A DNA stretch of 64,000 nt from JACNKV01 sp964388155. Lineage in GTDB: Bacteria; Fidelibacterota; Marinisomatia; Marinisomatales; JACNKV01. The DNA lies in the NCBI GenBank assembly GCA_964388155.1, contig CAYLYH010000008.1:1-64000 (forward strand), written 5' to 3'. This document shows positions 17,864 through 26,604 of the stretch, piece after piece (the stretch's first letter is position 1; the number at the start of each line of letters is the position of its first letter). Both the position numbers and the translations under genes were made by a program. A model generated the notes under the pieces. The model was not told where the DNA came from, made no database searches, and saw nothing but the letters and a program-made list of their open reading frames with translations.

Positions 17864-18118
17864 TCAACCCGAAATTGCTTTTATTAAGCCAATAAGTCCG
17901 ATAACAAAACCAAAATTATATCTCCTGCCGACGTTATCTGTTTCATACAGTTTAACAACCGGATTATACTGACTGTAAATGAACGTCAAAGGTAGCATAA
18001 GTCCGTGCAAAAATCCGGGCCAAAAATCTGCAGGGGTTTTATTATATTTTGAATTGGGTCCCGGCATATATTTCTCCAAATTCCGTAATAGTTTTGGTGC
18101 TTCATTAGTTTTGTTCAT
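17864..18118 (-). CDS. Small conserved membrane protein, unknown function
   Basis: 84 residues. A hydrophilic head (KYMPGPNSKYNKTPADFWPG) is followed by a membrane segment (FLHGLMLPLTFIYSQY) and the phrase ETDNVGRRYNFGFVIGL. The closing YNFGF/GL pattern recurs in small conserved hypothetical membrane proteins I have seen, but I know no function. It is the last gene of the minus-strand run that begins with the ACR3 gene, 28 nt after its neighbour. Confidence 0.65.
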   Translation of the reverse strand: MNKTNEAPKLLRNLEKYMPGPNSKYNKTPADFWPGFLHGLMLPLTFIYSQYNPVVKLYETDNVGRRYNFGFVIGLIGLIKAISG

Positions 18119-18146
18119 ATTGCTTTTGACCCCCCCCGGTACTATA

Positions 18147-18446
18147 TTAATGGAGTAAATAAAACCCGATTATAATAACAGAACTTAGTAAAGTCCCGCC
18201 GATGATTATTTTACTCAAAATCAGATTCATAGAATCACTTAATTTATATCGAGAGAGGAGAAATCCCAGTCCTGCAAAAAATGCCAGAATCAGAATTCCG
18301 TGAGTTACCCAATGATGTCCCGTGAGGTCTTTCATCCATGTTTTCAGCGGGGCATTTATTTCTTTTAAGACAACGAATACCGAACTGATAACTGCCGTGA
18401 TTGCCAATGATAGTCCAAACCCTATTTTGTTATGTGTAGTTTTCAT
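18147..18446 (-). CDS. Small three-helix membrane protein, unknown function
   Basis: 99 residues with three predicted membrane helices. A His-rich turn, LTGHHWVTHGILILAF, precedes the second helix. It is 5 nt from the 153-residue membrane protein upstream, so the two are very likely made together. The His cluster could bind metal or heme; this is inference only. Confidence 0.7.
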   Translation of the reverse strand: MKTTHNKIGFGLSLAITAVISSVFVVLKEINAPLKTWMKDLTGHHWVTHGILILAFFAGLGFLLSRYKLSDSMNLILSKIIIGGTLLSSVIIIGFYLLH

Positions 18447-18451
18447 CTTTG

Positions 18452-18913
18452 CTATTCTCCTAACAATCCCATTTTAACTCCGGCGGAGATGACTGAACCA
18501 AATCCTTCCATGATTAGTCCGATGATGATAATTAATCCGGTTACGATCAGCACAAGTTTCTTCGATGTTTTATCGGTCAACCCGTCACTTTTAAAAACGG
18601 CGATTGGCAGGTAAATACTGAGTAAGAGAAGAACAAAAAACAGATGTTCTTTTGCTTCCATGAAAAACCCATGTGCCCATGGCCATGACCCGGCTTTTAT
18701 GATTGCCTTATCCGCTCCGTAGAAAAACACATACCAATAACCGCCGATTATGTAGGATAAACACATCATCGTGGTCACGATGACGCTCATGTAATTTATT
18801 CTGGTTCGATTGTTCTCAGAAGCATTCAGTACTTCCACAAACAGCCAGACTCCGGCTAAAACTCCCATCACGCCGAACGCAACATGGGAAAACAACAGCA
18901 TTTCTTTGAACAT
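18452..18913 (-). CDS. Four-helix membrane protein with membrane-embedded His, unknown function
   Basis: 153 residues, four predicted helices. His10 lies in helix 1 (LLFSHVAFGVMGVLAG), and two more His sit in WAHGFFMEAKEHLFF at the start of helix 3. His in membrane helices is typical of heme-b or copper proteins, but I cannot assign a family. It lies 50 nt downstream of the ACR3 gene and 5 nt upstream of the 99-residue protein, all on the minus strand. Confidence 0.7.
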   Translation of the reverse strand: MFKEMLLFSHVAFGVMGVLAGVWLFVEVLNASENNRTRINYMSVIVTTMMCLSYIIGGYWYVFFYGADKAIIKAGSWPWAHGFFMEAKEHLFFVLLLLSIYLPIAVFKSDGLTDKTSKKLVLIVTGLIIIIGLIMEGFGSVISAGVKMGLLGE

Positions 18914-18963
18914 TATTTAAGCATCCTTCGATTAAAGTTGTGTGTTATCTCTCTTCATGCCTT

Positions 18964-20085
18964 TTACAGCACAGTATTCGTTTCACATTTTGGAGAGTCC
19001 AAATGACACTCATTGAATAAATGACATGTGCGTTTACAAATAGATACGAGCATTAGCATTAAAGGAACTTCTATGAGGACACCGACCACGGTAGCTAATG
19101 CAGCCCCGGAAGATAAACCAAAAAGAATGACAGCTGTGGCGATGGCAACTTCAAAATGATTAGAGGCTCCAATCATAGCGGCGGGTGCTGCATCATGGTA
19201 AGAGAGATTCAACCATCTTGCAAGTATAAAATAGCCAATGACAAAAATAAAGACTGTTTGTATAATAAGCGGAATGGCAATCCAAAAAATTGTAAGCGGG
19301 TTATTGATAATAACTTCACCCTTAAATGAAAAGAGGAGAACCAACGTTAAAAGTAATGCGGTGATGCTGACGGGAGTAAGCCAATGTAAAAACCTTTCAT
19401 TAAACCATATCATCCCTTTGTATTTGATTATCCACTTCCTTGATAAATATCCAGCAACGAGAGGTAATGCTACATAGATTGAAACGGAAAATAACATGGT
19501 TTGCCAAGGGACGGGCATAGAATTTATGTTGAGCAATAAACTTCCCAGTGGACCGTAAAGAAAGAGCATGATGAGAGAATTGATAGCTACCATGACCAAT
19601 GTTAGTCCATCGTTGCCCTTTGAGAGATACCCCCACATTAAAACCATAGCCGTACACGGTGCAATCCCCAGCAAAATTGCGCCGGCAATATAGCTCCGCC
19701 ATAATTCAACTTCTTCACCGTTTGCAAGGATTTCTGTCCCGGGTAGGAGATCCTTAAATAAATATCCCAAAAAGAAATATGCAATTGCGAACATTGAGAA
19801 TGGCTTGATAGCCCAATTGATAAATAAGGTAAGAAATACAGGTTTGGGTGTTTTTGCTGATTTTATGACCTGATTAAAGTCAATCTTGACCATAATAGGA
19901 TACATCATAAAAAACAGACAAACAGCAATTGGAATAGACACTTGATACAAGGAAATATTATTGAGTGTCGTTGCAACTTCAGGTACGGTTTTTCCTAAAA
20001 CAAGCCCCGCTGCGATACATAACAGTACCCAAACAGTTAAGTACCGTTCAAAGATTGATAATTTCTTTTCTTCCATTTCAATCAT
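18964..20085 (-). CDS. acr3: ACR3-family arsenite efflux permease
   Basis: About 373 residues with ten predicted helices. The ACR3 hallmark Cys is in GIAPCTAMVLMWGYLSKG. It exports arsenite, and possibly antimonite, using the membrane potential. The frame opens with a TTG at 20091; the ATG codons at 20085 and 20076 are better starts. No arsR, arsC or arsM lies nearby, so it stands without the usual resistance operon. Two membrane proteins of unknown function follow it. Confidence 0.92.
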   Translation of the reverse strand: MIEMEEKKLSIFERYLTVWVLLCIAAGLVLGKTVPEVATTLNNISLYQVSIPIAVCLFFMMYPIMVKIDFNQVIKSAKTPKPVFLTLFINWAIKPFSMFAIAYFFLGYLFKDLLPGTEILANGEEVELWRSYIAGAILLGIAPCTAMVLMWGYLSKGNDGLTLVMVAINSLIMLFLYGPLGSLLLNINSMPVPWQTMLFSVSIYVALPLVAGYLSRKWIIKYKGMIWFNERFLHWLTPVSITALLLTLVLLFSFKGEVIINNPLTIFWIAIPLIIQTVFIFVIGYFILARWLNLSYHDAAPAAMIGASNHFEVAIATAVILFGLSSGAALATVVGVLIEVPLMLMLVSICKRTCHLFNECHLDSPKCETNTVL

Positions 20086-20176
20086 TCCCAATCTTGTGAC
20101 TTACTGTCCTATATGTCCAACAAACCAATATTTCATCGTTCCAATATCTTAATAGACAAAGCCTTAACGCTATGCG

Positions 20177-20581
20177 CTATTTTCCCCGCATTTTATCAAT
20201 GGCTCTCAGGATATCACGACGGCTGATCTGACCAACCAATTGGTCGTCTGAATCCATAACCGGAAAACGACGAAATCTTGAGTTGAGAAATTTCCCTGCA
20301 ACATCAAAAATACTGGCATCTTCATTGATGGTTTCTACATCCGATGACATTAATTCGGACACAAGTGCGCCCATCTCATCGTGATAGGATGATTCCATGA
20401 TCGTGCGCATACAGTCTTTTTCAGACAGGATGCCAACCAGATTATCATCCGCATCCACAACGGGTGCCCCGGAAATTTTGTTTTTCAGCAATGTCTGAAT
20501 AGCGGTCAGAGCATTTGTTTCCGGTGTGAATGTGATGAGTATTTTTGCCATAATATCACGAATACTGTATGGTGTTTTCAT
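20177..20581 (-). CDS. Protein of two CBS domains
   Basis: 134 residues made of one Bateman pair: CBS1 at about residues 8-65 (GAPVVDADDNLVGILSEKD) and CBS2 at about residues 75-130 (RFPVMDSDDQLVGQISRRDIL). Such pairs bind adenine nucleotides and sense energy state. It has no attached effector domain, so its target is unknown. It lies about 90 nt upstream of the ACR3 gene and 41 nt downstream of gerW. Confidence 0.9.
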   Translation of the reverse strand: MKTPYSIRDIMAKILITFTPETNALTAIQTLLKNKISGAPVVDADDNLVGILSEKDCMRTIMESSYHDEMGALVSELMSSDVETINEDASIFDVAGKFLNSRFRRFPVMDSDDQLVGQISRRDILRAIDKMRGK

Positions 20582-20622
20582 AAAATGATTTCCTTTCTTT
20601 TATTATCTCGGCCGGTAAAGAT

Positions 20623-21021
20623 TTATTCGGATTTATCCGGTTCTGTAGATTTTTCTTGAGTGGATTTTGATTCCACAATATTTTTCACGGTCTCGACGAC
20701 TTTGGGGGCTAAATCCATCAATTTGGTGATTGCACTTTCTTTTTCTCCGATGGTCAGCAGTTTAGATCCGTCGGGTCCGATCACAACAAATGCCACGGGA
20801 TTAATTGACCACCCGCCGCCAATTCCTTGGCCATCGCCTTTTTCATCCTTCGGTTTTTTTGAAGTGTTCGTTCCACCACCGCCACCGAATCCAAACGTAA
20901 CTTTGGAAACGGGAATCACTGTATGGTCTCCGGCTTTAACCGGATCTCCGACCACCGTTTTTGAAACCATAAGGTCTTGAAGCTCTTCTAATGTTGATTT
21001 AACTAAGTCTGAAATACTCAT
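20623..21021 (-). CDS. ytfJ: GerW/YtfJ family protein
   Basis: 132 residues. The family pattern is visible as an N-terminal helix with the phrase VVGDPVKAGDHTVIPVSKVTFGFGGG, a Gly/Lys-rich middle, then GGGWSINPVAFVVIGPDG. In Bacillus the protein is a spore germination factor, yet homologues are widespread in non-sporulating bacteria with unknown role. It overlaps the DUF2953-like gene by 4 nt (ATGA), the same neighbour pair as ytfI-ytfJ in Bacillus. Confidence 0.9.
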   Translation of the reverse strand: MSISDLVKSTLEELQDLMVSKTVVGDPVKAGDHTVIPVSKVTFGFGGGGGTNTSKKPKDEKGDGQGIGGGWSINPVAFVVIGPDGSKLLTIGEKESAITKLMDLAPKVVETVKNIVESKSTQEKSTEPDKSE

Positions 21022-21626
21022 GAAGTGTCCTTTCTTTGATGTGAATTTAAATGATATTGAATGAATTTCAATGCTAAACTTGCAGGGAAAAATGTAAAAT
21101 TAAGTTTTCCATGTAGATCTGTACCTAATGGCGGATTAAACTCCGGTGAAATATTTATTGTTTTATTTACTTTCGGTGGAATTATTGCAGAGATGGTGTT
21201 GATTGCACCAAATAAAATGCCGGTATGCATCGGATTCTCCAAACCTATCTGTCCTTTAACCGATAAATATTGCCAGTGTACTGATCGGATAAATGCCAAT
21301 CCCAATTTTTTGTTTTGATTGACTTTTTTTAAACGCGGTATCCATAATGAATGAGATGAAGCACTTTTTCGTTTATTTGACCGTGGTGTTGATGTCATTT
21401 TCCAGTGAAACCAGGGATGATGATAAGGCCCAAAGCACAGATTGTTGGTTATAGTCGGAGAATATGCAATCCCGAAACGTTTACCGCCCACGAGAATTTT
21501 ACCGGAGTAGATGGTTGAGGACGAATCCAATATAATTTTACCTCGGAGTTGAAATCGTATTGGGATCAGTAAAATTATGATTCCCAATGCAACAATAGCA
21601 CTGACTGTATATAGGATGAGTGTCAT
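21018..21626 (-). CDS. DUF2953-like (YtfI-like) membrane-associated protein
   Basis: 202 residues. One N-terminal membrane helix (ILYTVSAIVALGIIILLIPIRF) precedes a beta-rich soluble part with GQIGLENPMHTGILFGAINTI and a final amphipathic segment (GKLNFTFFPASLALKFIQY). This layout and its overlap with the gerW gene match YtfI of Bacillus. Function is unknown. The assignment rests on topology, the GxxxPxxTG-like phrase and context. Confidence 0.72.
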   Translation of the reverse strand: MTLILYTVSAIVALGIIILLIPIRFQLRGKIILDSSSTIYSGKILVGGKRFGIAYSPTITNNLCFGPYHHPWFHWKMTSTPRSNKRKSASSHSLWIPRLKKVNQNKKLGLAFIRSVHWQYLSVKGQIGLENPMHTGILFGAINTISAIIPPKVNKTINISPEFNPPLGTDLHGKLNFTFFPASLALKFIQYHLNSHQRKDTS

Positions 21627-21650
21627 CGAATGAAAAAGTCGTCTATTAAT

Positions 21651-22520
21651 TTATTCAAATAACAACGATTCTTGAGATAATAAAGCACGAGCGATTTCTT
21701 GTTCGAACAGATTTTCCGGCATGACCTCCGGAATTTGGGACGGATCGGATGAAATGACCGATTCCAGATTAGATCGAAATTGTTCCGGTTCTCCGGATTT
21801 TGTGTGATAAAATTGTGAGAACAAAGTTTTGGTGGACAAGTATCCCGGATAAGAAGAAATCGCTTGGTCAAAATAGGATTTCGATTGACGAAGTTCGACG
21901 CCCGGGATTCTGGCGTAAAATACACCCAATAATCGGTACGGACCTCCATAATAAAAGGTTGGATTCATAATGAGAAGTTTATGCAGAACCGATTCAATCA
22001 TGACACGGTTTTTTATTCTTTCAACCACAGGCTGATTGATGAGGATGGAGCCGGTATTAACCATCCACCAATATAGGGCAGGTAACAGAGATTCTTCTAT
22101 GCTCTCGATTGCAGTAACAAATTTGGCTACACTGTCACCTACCGCCTCATTATATGCTACAGAAAATGACGGTGCATTGAGTAGGGCAGTTTTAGCAGCC
22201 GCTGCACCCAGAGAATATAATGCTTCTTTTTCTGTTTGGTCTGCTACGATGTAGCGACCATTAAAATAACATGTGTGACTGTATAATATGCCAAGTTCTA
22301 AGTTGGCTATATCTAAGTCATAGGCGAGAGATAAAAAGTGCAGAGCTTTTTGTGCATCAGAAATATTTGATCGTTTTTCCCAGTGAATCCGCCCCTGTTT
22401 TTCTAAAAAAAGCGCATTTTGTTCAAGGATAAATTTCTGCGTATCTATCCTAGGTCTGCATCCACTTAGCAGTATTATGAATGCAGCGACAGTTATGGTA
22501 AAACGTCTGGTATTTGTCAT
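21651..22520 (-). CDS. TatT-like lipoprotein (TRAP-associated TPR family)
   Basis: 289 residues with a lipoprotein signal ending LLSGC (Cys21). The all-helical body contains the phrase NPTFYYGGPYRLLGVFYARIPG, followed by SKSYFDQAISSYPG. It resembles the Treponema TatT family that associates with periplasmic TRAP substrate-binding proteins. No TRAP transporter genes are in the window, so its partner is unknown. It diverges from phoH over an 85-nt spacer rich in operator-like repeats. Confidence 0.6.
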   Translation of the reverse strand: MTNTRRFTITVAAFIILLSGCRPRIDTQKFILEQNALFLEKQGRIHWEKRSNISDAQKALHFLSLAYDLDIANLELGILYSHTCYFNGRYIVADQTEKEALYSLGAAAAKTALLNAPSFSVAYNEAVGDSVAKFVTAIESIEESLLPALYWWMVNTGSILINQPVVERIKNRVMIESVLHKLLIMNPTFYYGGPYRLLGVFYARIPGVELRQSKSYFDQAISSYPGYLSTKTLFSQFYHTKSGEPEQFRSNLESVISSDPSQIPEVMPENLFEQEIARALLSQESLLFE

Positions 22521-22535
22521 TTGTCTAAATCGAAA

Positions 22536-22579
22536 CCTGTAATGGGTGAGTTATTCCTGTAATCATCGTAAATTACAGG
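22536..22579. promoter_or_regulatory. Operator-like triple half-site between the lipoprotein gene and phoH
   Basis: CCTGTAAT occurs at 22536-22543 and 22556-22563, exactly 20 bp apart. Its inverse, ATTACAGG, lies at 22572-22579 with an 8-nt spacer from the second copy. In addition TCGTAAATTA and TCGTAAGTTA are direct repeats 14 bp apart in the same spacer. Two-turn spacing plus a perfect inverted repeat in a divergent promoter region suggests a cooperative regulator site. The binding protein is unknown. Confidence 0.55.
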
Positions 22580-22605
22580 TCGTAAGTTAGAGAAAAAATA
22601 ACAAA

Positions 22606-23550
22606 ATGAAAAAAACAATTGAATTAAAAGGAATAGACTGTCGGTTGCTGTTTGGCGTAGCCGATGCAAATTTAAACCTGATTGAAAACACCTTTTCTGT
22701 GACCCTGTTTGTTCGGGGAGATGTTATCCACCTGGAGGGTGATGAAACGGAAGTGAATCTTATCCGCGAGCTTTTCCATGAGATGATACAAACGCTCAGC
22801 CGAAAAGGGAGTTTGACACAGGACGATGTAAAACAGCTGATTCAGGTGATTCATACCGACAACGGGCATGAGACTAAATCTCCGGATAATGTGATTCATT
22901 ACGGACTCAAAGGTGCTATCTCTGCGAGATCAAATGGGCAGGAATCCTATGTGAAAACTGTTCAGGAAAATGACATTGCATTTTCGATCGGACCTGCAGG
23001 AACAGGGAAAACCTTTATGGCAGTTGCTTTTGCTGTGGCAGCGCTTGAAAATCACGAAGTCGATAAGATTGTTTTGTGTCGACCGGCAGTTGAAGCAGGG
23101 GAGAGTCTTGGATTTTTACCCGGGGATTTGAAAGAAAAAGTGGATCCGTACTTAACACCTCTTTATGATGCGTTGGGGGAAATGGTATCTCGAACTCGAT
23201 TAAAACCGTTTCTTGAAAAGAAGATTATTGAGATCATTCCGTTGGCGTATATGCGCGGACGTACATTAAGTAATGCGTTTATGATTCTGGATGAAGCTCA
23301 GAACTCTACCGCGATGCAGATGAAGATGTTTCTGACGCGGCTTGGCGTGAATTCCCGAGCAATTATTACCGGGGATATCACGCAAATTGATTTACCAAAA
23401 TCCACAGAATCCGGGTTAATACAAGCGTCGGCTATTTTGAAGAATGTTGACGGAGTTGGATTTGTTCATTTAACGGAGCAAGATGTTGTCCGACATAAAT
23501 TGGTTAGGAAAATCATTCGTGCATACAATTCAGTAGATAAAAATAGCTGA
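22606..23550 (+). CDS. phoH: PhoH family ATPase (YbeZ-like)
   Basis: 314 residues. The N-terminal 110-residue RNA-binding-like region is followed by the PhoH NTPase with Walker A GPAGTGKTFMAVAFA, Walker B AFMILDEAQNST and the RPAVEAGESLGFLPGDLKEKVDPY signature. The family is implicated in RNA metabolism and in ribosome and rRNA maturation together with YbeY. ybeY is not adjacent here. Confidence 0.93.
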   Translation: MKKTIELKGIDCRLLFGVADANLNLIENTFSVTLFVRGDVIHLEGDETEVNLIRELFHEMIQTLSRKGSLTQDDVKQLIQVIHTDNGHETKSPDNVIHYGLKGAISARSNGQESYVKTVQENDIAFSIGPAGTGKTFMAVAFAVAALENHEVDKIVLCRPAVEAGESLGFLPGDLKEKVDPYLTPLYDALGEMVSRTRLKPFLEKKIIEIIPLAYMRGRTLSNAFMILDEAQNSTAMQMKMFLTRLGVNSRAIITGDITQIDLPKSTESGLIQASAILKNVDGVGFVHLTEQDVVRHKLVRKIIRAYNSVDKNS

Positions 23551-23565
23551 GTTTTAACCTGGATT

Positions 23566-23623
23566 ATTCGCCCTCCTATAAAACATTGGCGGGCAGGCCA
23601 CAAAAGGCACAAAATTCACAAAA
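23566..23623. repeat. 58-nt dispersed intergenic repeat, copy B (inverted)
   Basis: Reverse complement of copy A at 11308-11365 with 57 of 58 positions equal by eye. It is placed directly after phoH, 16 nt past the stop. Weak similarity continues outside both copies. Confidence 0.85.
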
Positions 23624-24002
23624 AGCTGATAATAAGGTAGTTATAATGAACTTGAATTAAACTCTTAAGTGCCTGCCACCTTTAGGTTAGAAATGTGTTT
23701 TTAATGATAAAAATAATGAATCATATCATTCATAAGTACGAACTTTGCGGAAAAGAATGGGGTGAACTTTGTGACATTCGTGGTTGGTGCTCACAGTCCC
23801 GTGTATTTTATGGGGAATTAATGAGGCTATGGAATATCGCATTTTGTTTCACACAAAGTCCGCAGAATAATCGTATAGACAAAAATGGAGAAAAGGAGAA
23901 GGAAAGACAGGATGCAGTTAGTAATCTGCGATTGGCAGTGAGTAGCTATTACCCTTTTTACCAAAGACACTCTAACACTCTAACACCCTAACACTCTAAC
24001 AC
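23624..24002. other. Non-coding spacer ending in an 8-nt tandem repeat
   Basis: The spacer has no gene I can support; a 98-codon frame at 23695-23991 has no family features and runs into the repeat. TGCCTGCCACC near 23670 echoes words in other spacers. At 23968-24002 there are four copies of CACTCTAA (one reads CACCCTAA) plus CAC, ending exactly at the ATG of the next gene, so no usual ribosome-binding site precedes it. Confidence 0.6.
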
Positions 24003-25253
24003 ATGAACACATTCAAAAGAGCTCCGTATTGGCTTTCACCGTCAGGTAATGGCGATGATTATACGCAGACATACCCAAGTTTAGAGGAAAATATTACTGC
24101 GGATATTTGTGTGGTCGGTGGCGGAATAACCGGTGTTATGATTACTTATGCCTTAGCACAACAAGGCGTGAAAGTTGTTTTAATGGAAAAGGAGACACTG
24201 GGAAGCGGTGCAACCGGTCGAAATACCGGGTTTATTTTATCCGGCACGGTAGAGCATTATAATCGTGCGGTCACGTTTTGGGGGAAAGACAAAGCCAAAC
24301 GAGTGTGGAAATACACGCAGCGGAATCATGAGATTTTGAAAGAGATTATCAAAGATGAGAAAATCGATTGTGATTATGAACAGAAAGGCAGTTTGGTCTT
24401 AGCCACCACCGAGCAGGAAGGTAAGGAAATCCGGGAGACGTATGCGTTGTTATCAGAGGACGGGTTTTCTTGTGAATGGCTGTCATCCAATGATTGTACA
24501 GAATTACTGAATACTGATTTCTTTACCGGAGCGGTACGAATGCCCCAAGATGGCGGTTTTCATCCGGTGAACTTTGTTTCAAGAATTTCAGAGACCTTGA
24601 AGAAGCAAGGTGTAAGTGTTTTTGAAAAAACACCGGTAATCGATATCCAAAGTTCCGGGATGGAAAACAACCTGGAAATCCATCTTGAAAAGGGAAAAGT
24701 GGACTGTGCAATGGCTATTCTTGCGACGAACGGTTATACGCAAAACATTGTGCCGGAGCTGAAGGATTATATCGTCCCAGTTATTGGCCAGGCTTTTGTC
24801 ACTGAACCCGTGCAAAAGTCTATGTTTCGCGAGGTTATTTATGCTAATTTCGGGTACGAATATTGGCGTCAATTGCCCGATAATCGCATCATGGTTGGTG
24901 GATTTCGTGAGCACGCCAAAAAGCAGATAATAGACATTTCAGATCACATTGATCTTGAACTGTTAGATGGATTACACGATTATTTTACAAATATTTTCAC
25001 TGAAGCAAGGAATGTCTGCATGACACATGCATGGTCTGGCATCATGGGTTTCAGTAAGGATGGATTTCCGATTCTCGGAGCAACATCTGCTTATCCGAAT
25101 TTATTTATATGCGGAGGATTTACCGGTCATGGATTAGGCTTCTCCGGTGCAATAGGTTTTACTGCTGCAGAGCTCATGGTGAACGGATTTGCCCCGGACG
25201 CTGATTTATTTCATATTAATCGATTCTCACAAAAAACAAGGAATTCAATATGA
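24003..25253 (+). CDS. FAD-dependent oxidoreductase, DAO/PuuB type
   Basis: 416 residues. The N-terminal FAD-binding motif is VVGGGITGVMITYALAQQG, with GSGATGRNTGFI just after. The C-terminal FAD motif is GGFTGHGLGFSGAIG. The overall pattern matches the D-amino-acid oxidase family branch that includes gamma-glutamylputrescine oxidase. The substrate is unknown, probably an amine or amino acid. It overlaps the thiolase gene by 4 nt, linking it to the acyl-CoA cluster. Translation initiation is odd because a tandem repeat replaces the Shine-Dalgarno region. Confidence 0.85.
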   Translation: MNTFKRAPYWLSPSGNGDDYTQTYPSLEENITADICVVGGGITGVMITYALAQQGVKVVLMEKETLGSGATGRNTGFILSGTVEHYNRAVTFWGKDKAKRVWKYTQRNHEILKEIIKDEKIDCDYEQKGSLVLATTEQEGKEIRETYALLSEDGFSCEWLSSNDCTELLNTDFFTGAVRMPQDGGFHPVNFVSRISETLKKQGVSVFEKTPVIDIQSSGMENNLEIHLEKGKVDCAMAILATNGYTQNIVPELKDYIVPVIGQAFVTEPVQKSMFREVIYANFGYEYWRQLPDNRIMVGGFREHAKKQIIDISDHIDLELLDGLHDYFTNIFTEARNVCMTHAWSGIMGFSKDGFPILGATSAYPNLFICGGFTGHGLGFSGAIGFTAAELMVNGFAPDADLFHINRFSQKTRNSI

Positions 25254-26440
25254 CACAGTTACGTGATGTCGTTTTGGTGTCTGCCAAACGGACTCCAATC
25301 GGCTCTTTTCAGGGCGCTTTATCTTCAGTTTCCGCTACTAAACTTGGAGCTACCGTCATCAAATCAATTATGGATGAAACCAAACTTGATCCGCAGAGCG
25401 TGGATGAAGTCATCATGGGGAACGTTTTAGCCGCCGGATCAGGCCAGGCACCTGCAAGGCAGGTAGCAATATATTCCGGATTACCAAATTCTGTGGAATG
25501 CCTAACCATTAACAAAATGTGTGGCTCGGGACTAAAATCCGTGATGCTGGCTGTGCAGGCAATCCAAGTCGGAGATGCCGATGTGATTATTGCCGGCGGG
25601 ATGGAGAACATGTCCGCGGCTCCCTATCTGCTGCCCAAAGCACGTACCGGTTACCGAATGGGCCACGGTCAAATTTTCGACAGCATGATTTACGACGGAT
25701 TATGGGATGTATATGATGACAAACACATGGGCAATTGTGCCGAACTTTGCGCAAAAAAATATGAGTACACGAGAGAAGCACAGGATGTGTTTGCGATTGA
25801 ATCATACCAACGAGCTCAAGCGATGCAAAAATCCGGCGGGTTTTCGAATGAGATCGTCCCAGTCGAGGTCCCGCAAAGACGGGGCGACCCGATTGTTGTA
25901 AGTGAGGACGAAGAACCGGGGCGGGCACGGTTTGACAAAATTCCAAATTTACGTCCTGCCTTTGAAAAGGACGGAACGATTACCGCCGCGAATGCCTCAA
26001 AAATCAATGATGGTGCGTCGGCAGTATTGGTTATGGCTAAAGAAAAAGCCGAAGAGTTGGGATTAACACCGATAGCGAAGGTTGTTTCTCAAGCCTCAGC
26101 GGCACAAGAACCGGATTGGTTTACCATCGCTCCGGTGAAAGCCATTCAAAAAGCACTTGATAAAGCTGAGAAAACAGCGGAAGAAATCGACCTATGGGAA
26201 ATCAATGAAGCCTTTGCTCCGGTGACAATGGCGGCTATTGACGAATACAATCTGGATATCAATAAAGTGAATGTTCACGGCGGAGCCATTGCACTAGGAC
26301 ATCCGATCGGAGCATCGGGAGCGCGCGTGTTGACCACACTTTTACATGCCATGGATGCAAAAAACGCCAAAACAGGACTTGCGACACTCTGCATCGGCGG
26401 CGGGGAAGCATCAGCACTGATCGTGGAAAAATGGAGATAG
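25250..26440 (+). CDS. Acetyl-CoA acetyltransferase (thiolase)
   Basis: 396 residues. The acylated Cys91 is in TINKMCGSGLKSVMLA, the His in GHPIGASGARVL, and the second Cys in CIGGGEASALIVEKW. It condenses two acetyl-CoA to acetoacetyl-CoA or cleaves it. The sequence pattern is that of the biosynthetic type (PhaA/AtoB). With the following dehydrogenases it suggests short-chain fatty-acid or branched-chain acid turnover. AAGGAATT precedes the ATG inside the upstream gene. Confidence 0.95.
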   Translation: MTQLRDVVLVSAKRTPIGSFQGALSSVSATKLGATVIKSIMDETKLDPQSVDEVIMGNVLAAGSGQAPARQVAIYSGLPNSVECLTINKMCGSGLKSVMLAVQAIQVGDADVIIAGGMENMSAAPYLLPKARTGYRMGHGQIFDSMIYDGLWDVYDDKHMGNCAELCAKKYEYTREAQDVFAIESYQRAQAMQKSGGFSNEIVPVEVPQRRGDPIVVSEDEEPGRARFDKIPNLRPAFEKDGTITAANASKINDGASAVLVMAKEKAEELGLTPIAKVVSQASAAQEPDWFTIAPVKAIQKALDKAEKTAEEIDLWEINEAFAPVTMAAIDEYNLDINKVNVHGGAIALGHPIGASGARVLTTLLHAMDAKNAKTGLATLCIGGGEASALIVEKWR

Positions 26441-26604
26441 GGAGAAGAGGATAGAAGGAGACGTGGTGAAGGGGAGAAACAACCACTCACCAACTTGTCC
26501 ATCGTAGCGAATCACCAATCACCAGTAACCCCCGTAAAAAACACGGGGTCTACACTACGTTACGACAATAACCAGTAACCATTCACCAATAACCAAGGAT
26601 TATT
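26441..26604. repeat. Spacer with hairpin repeat (CCCCGT/ACGGGG), uninterrupted copy, plus tandem words
   Basis: At 26526-26574 a repeat contains CCCCGT and ACGGGG pairing around a 7-nt loop, then GTCTAC and ACTACGTTACGACAATAACC. The same repeat is at 60642-60716, there split by a 26-nt insert. Around it the spacer is built of imperfect words such as CACCAATCACCAGTAACC. No ORF is present. Confidence 0.8.

Noticed and set aside
23695..23991. 98-codon open frame between phoH and the oxidoreductase gene
   Set aside because: No recognisable motif, unusual composition, and its end is formed by the CACTCTAA tandem repeat; treated as spacer.
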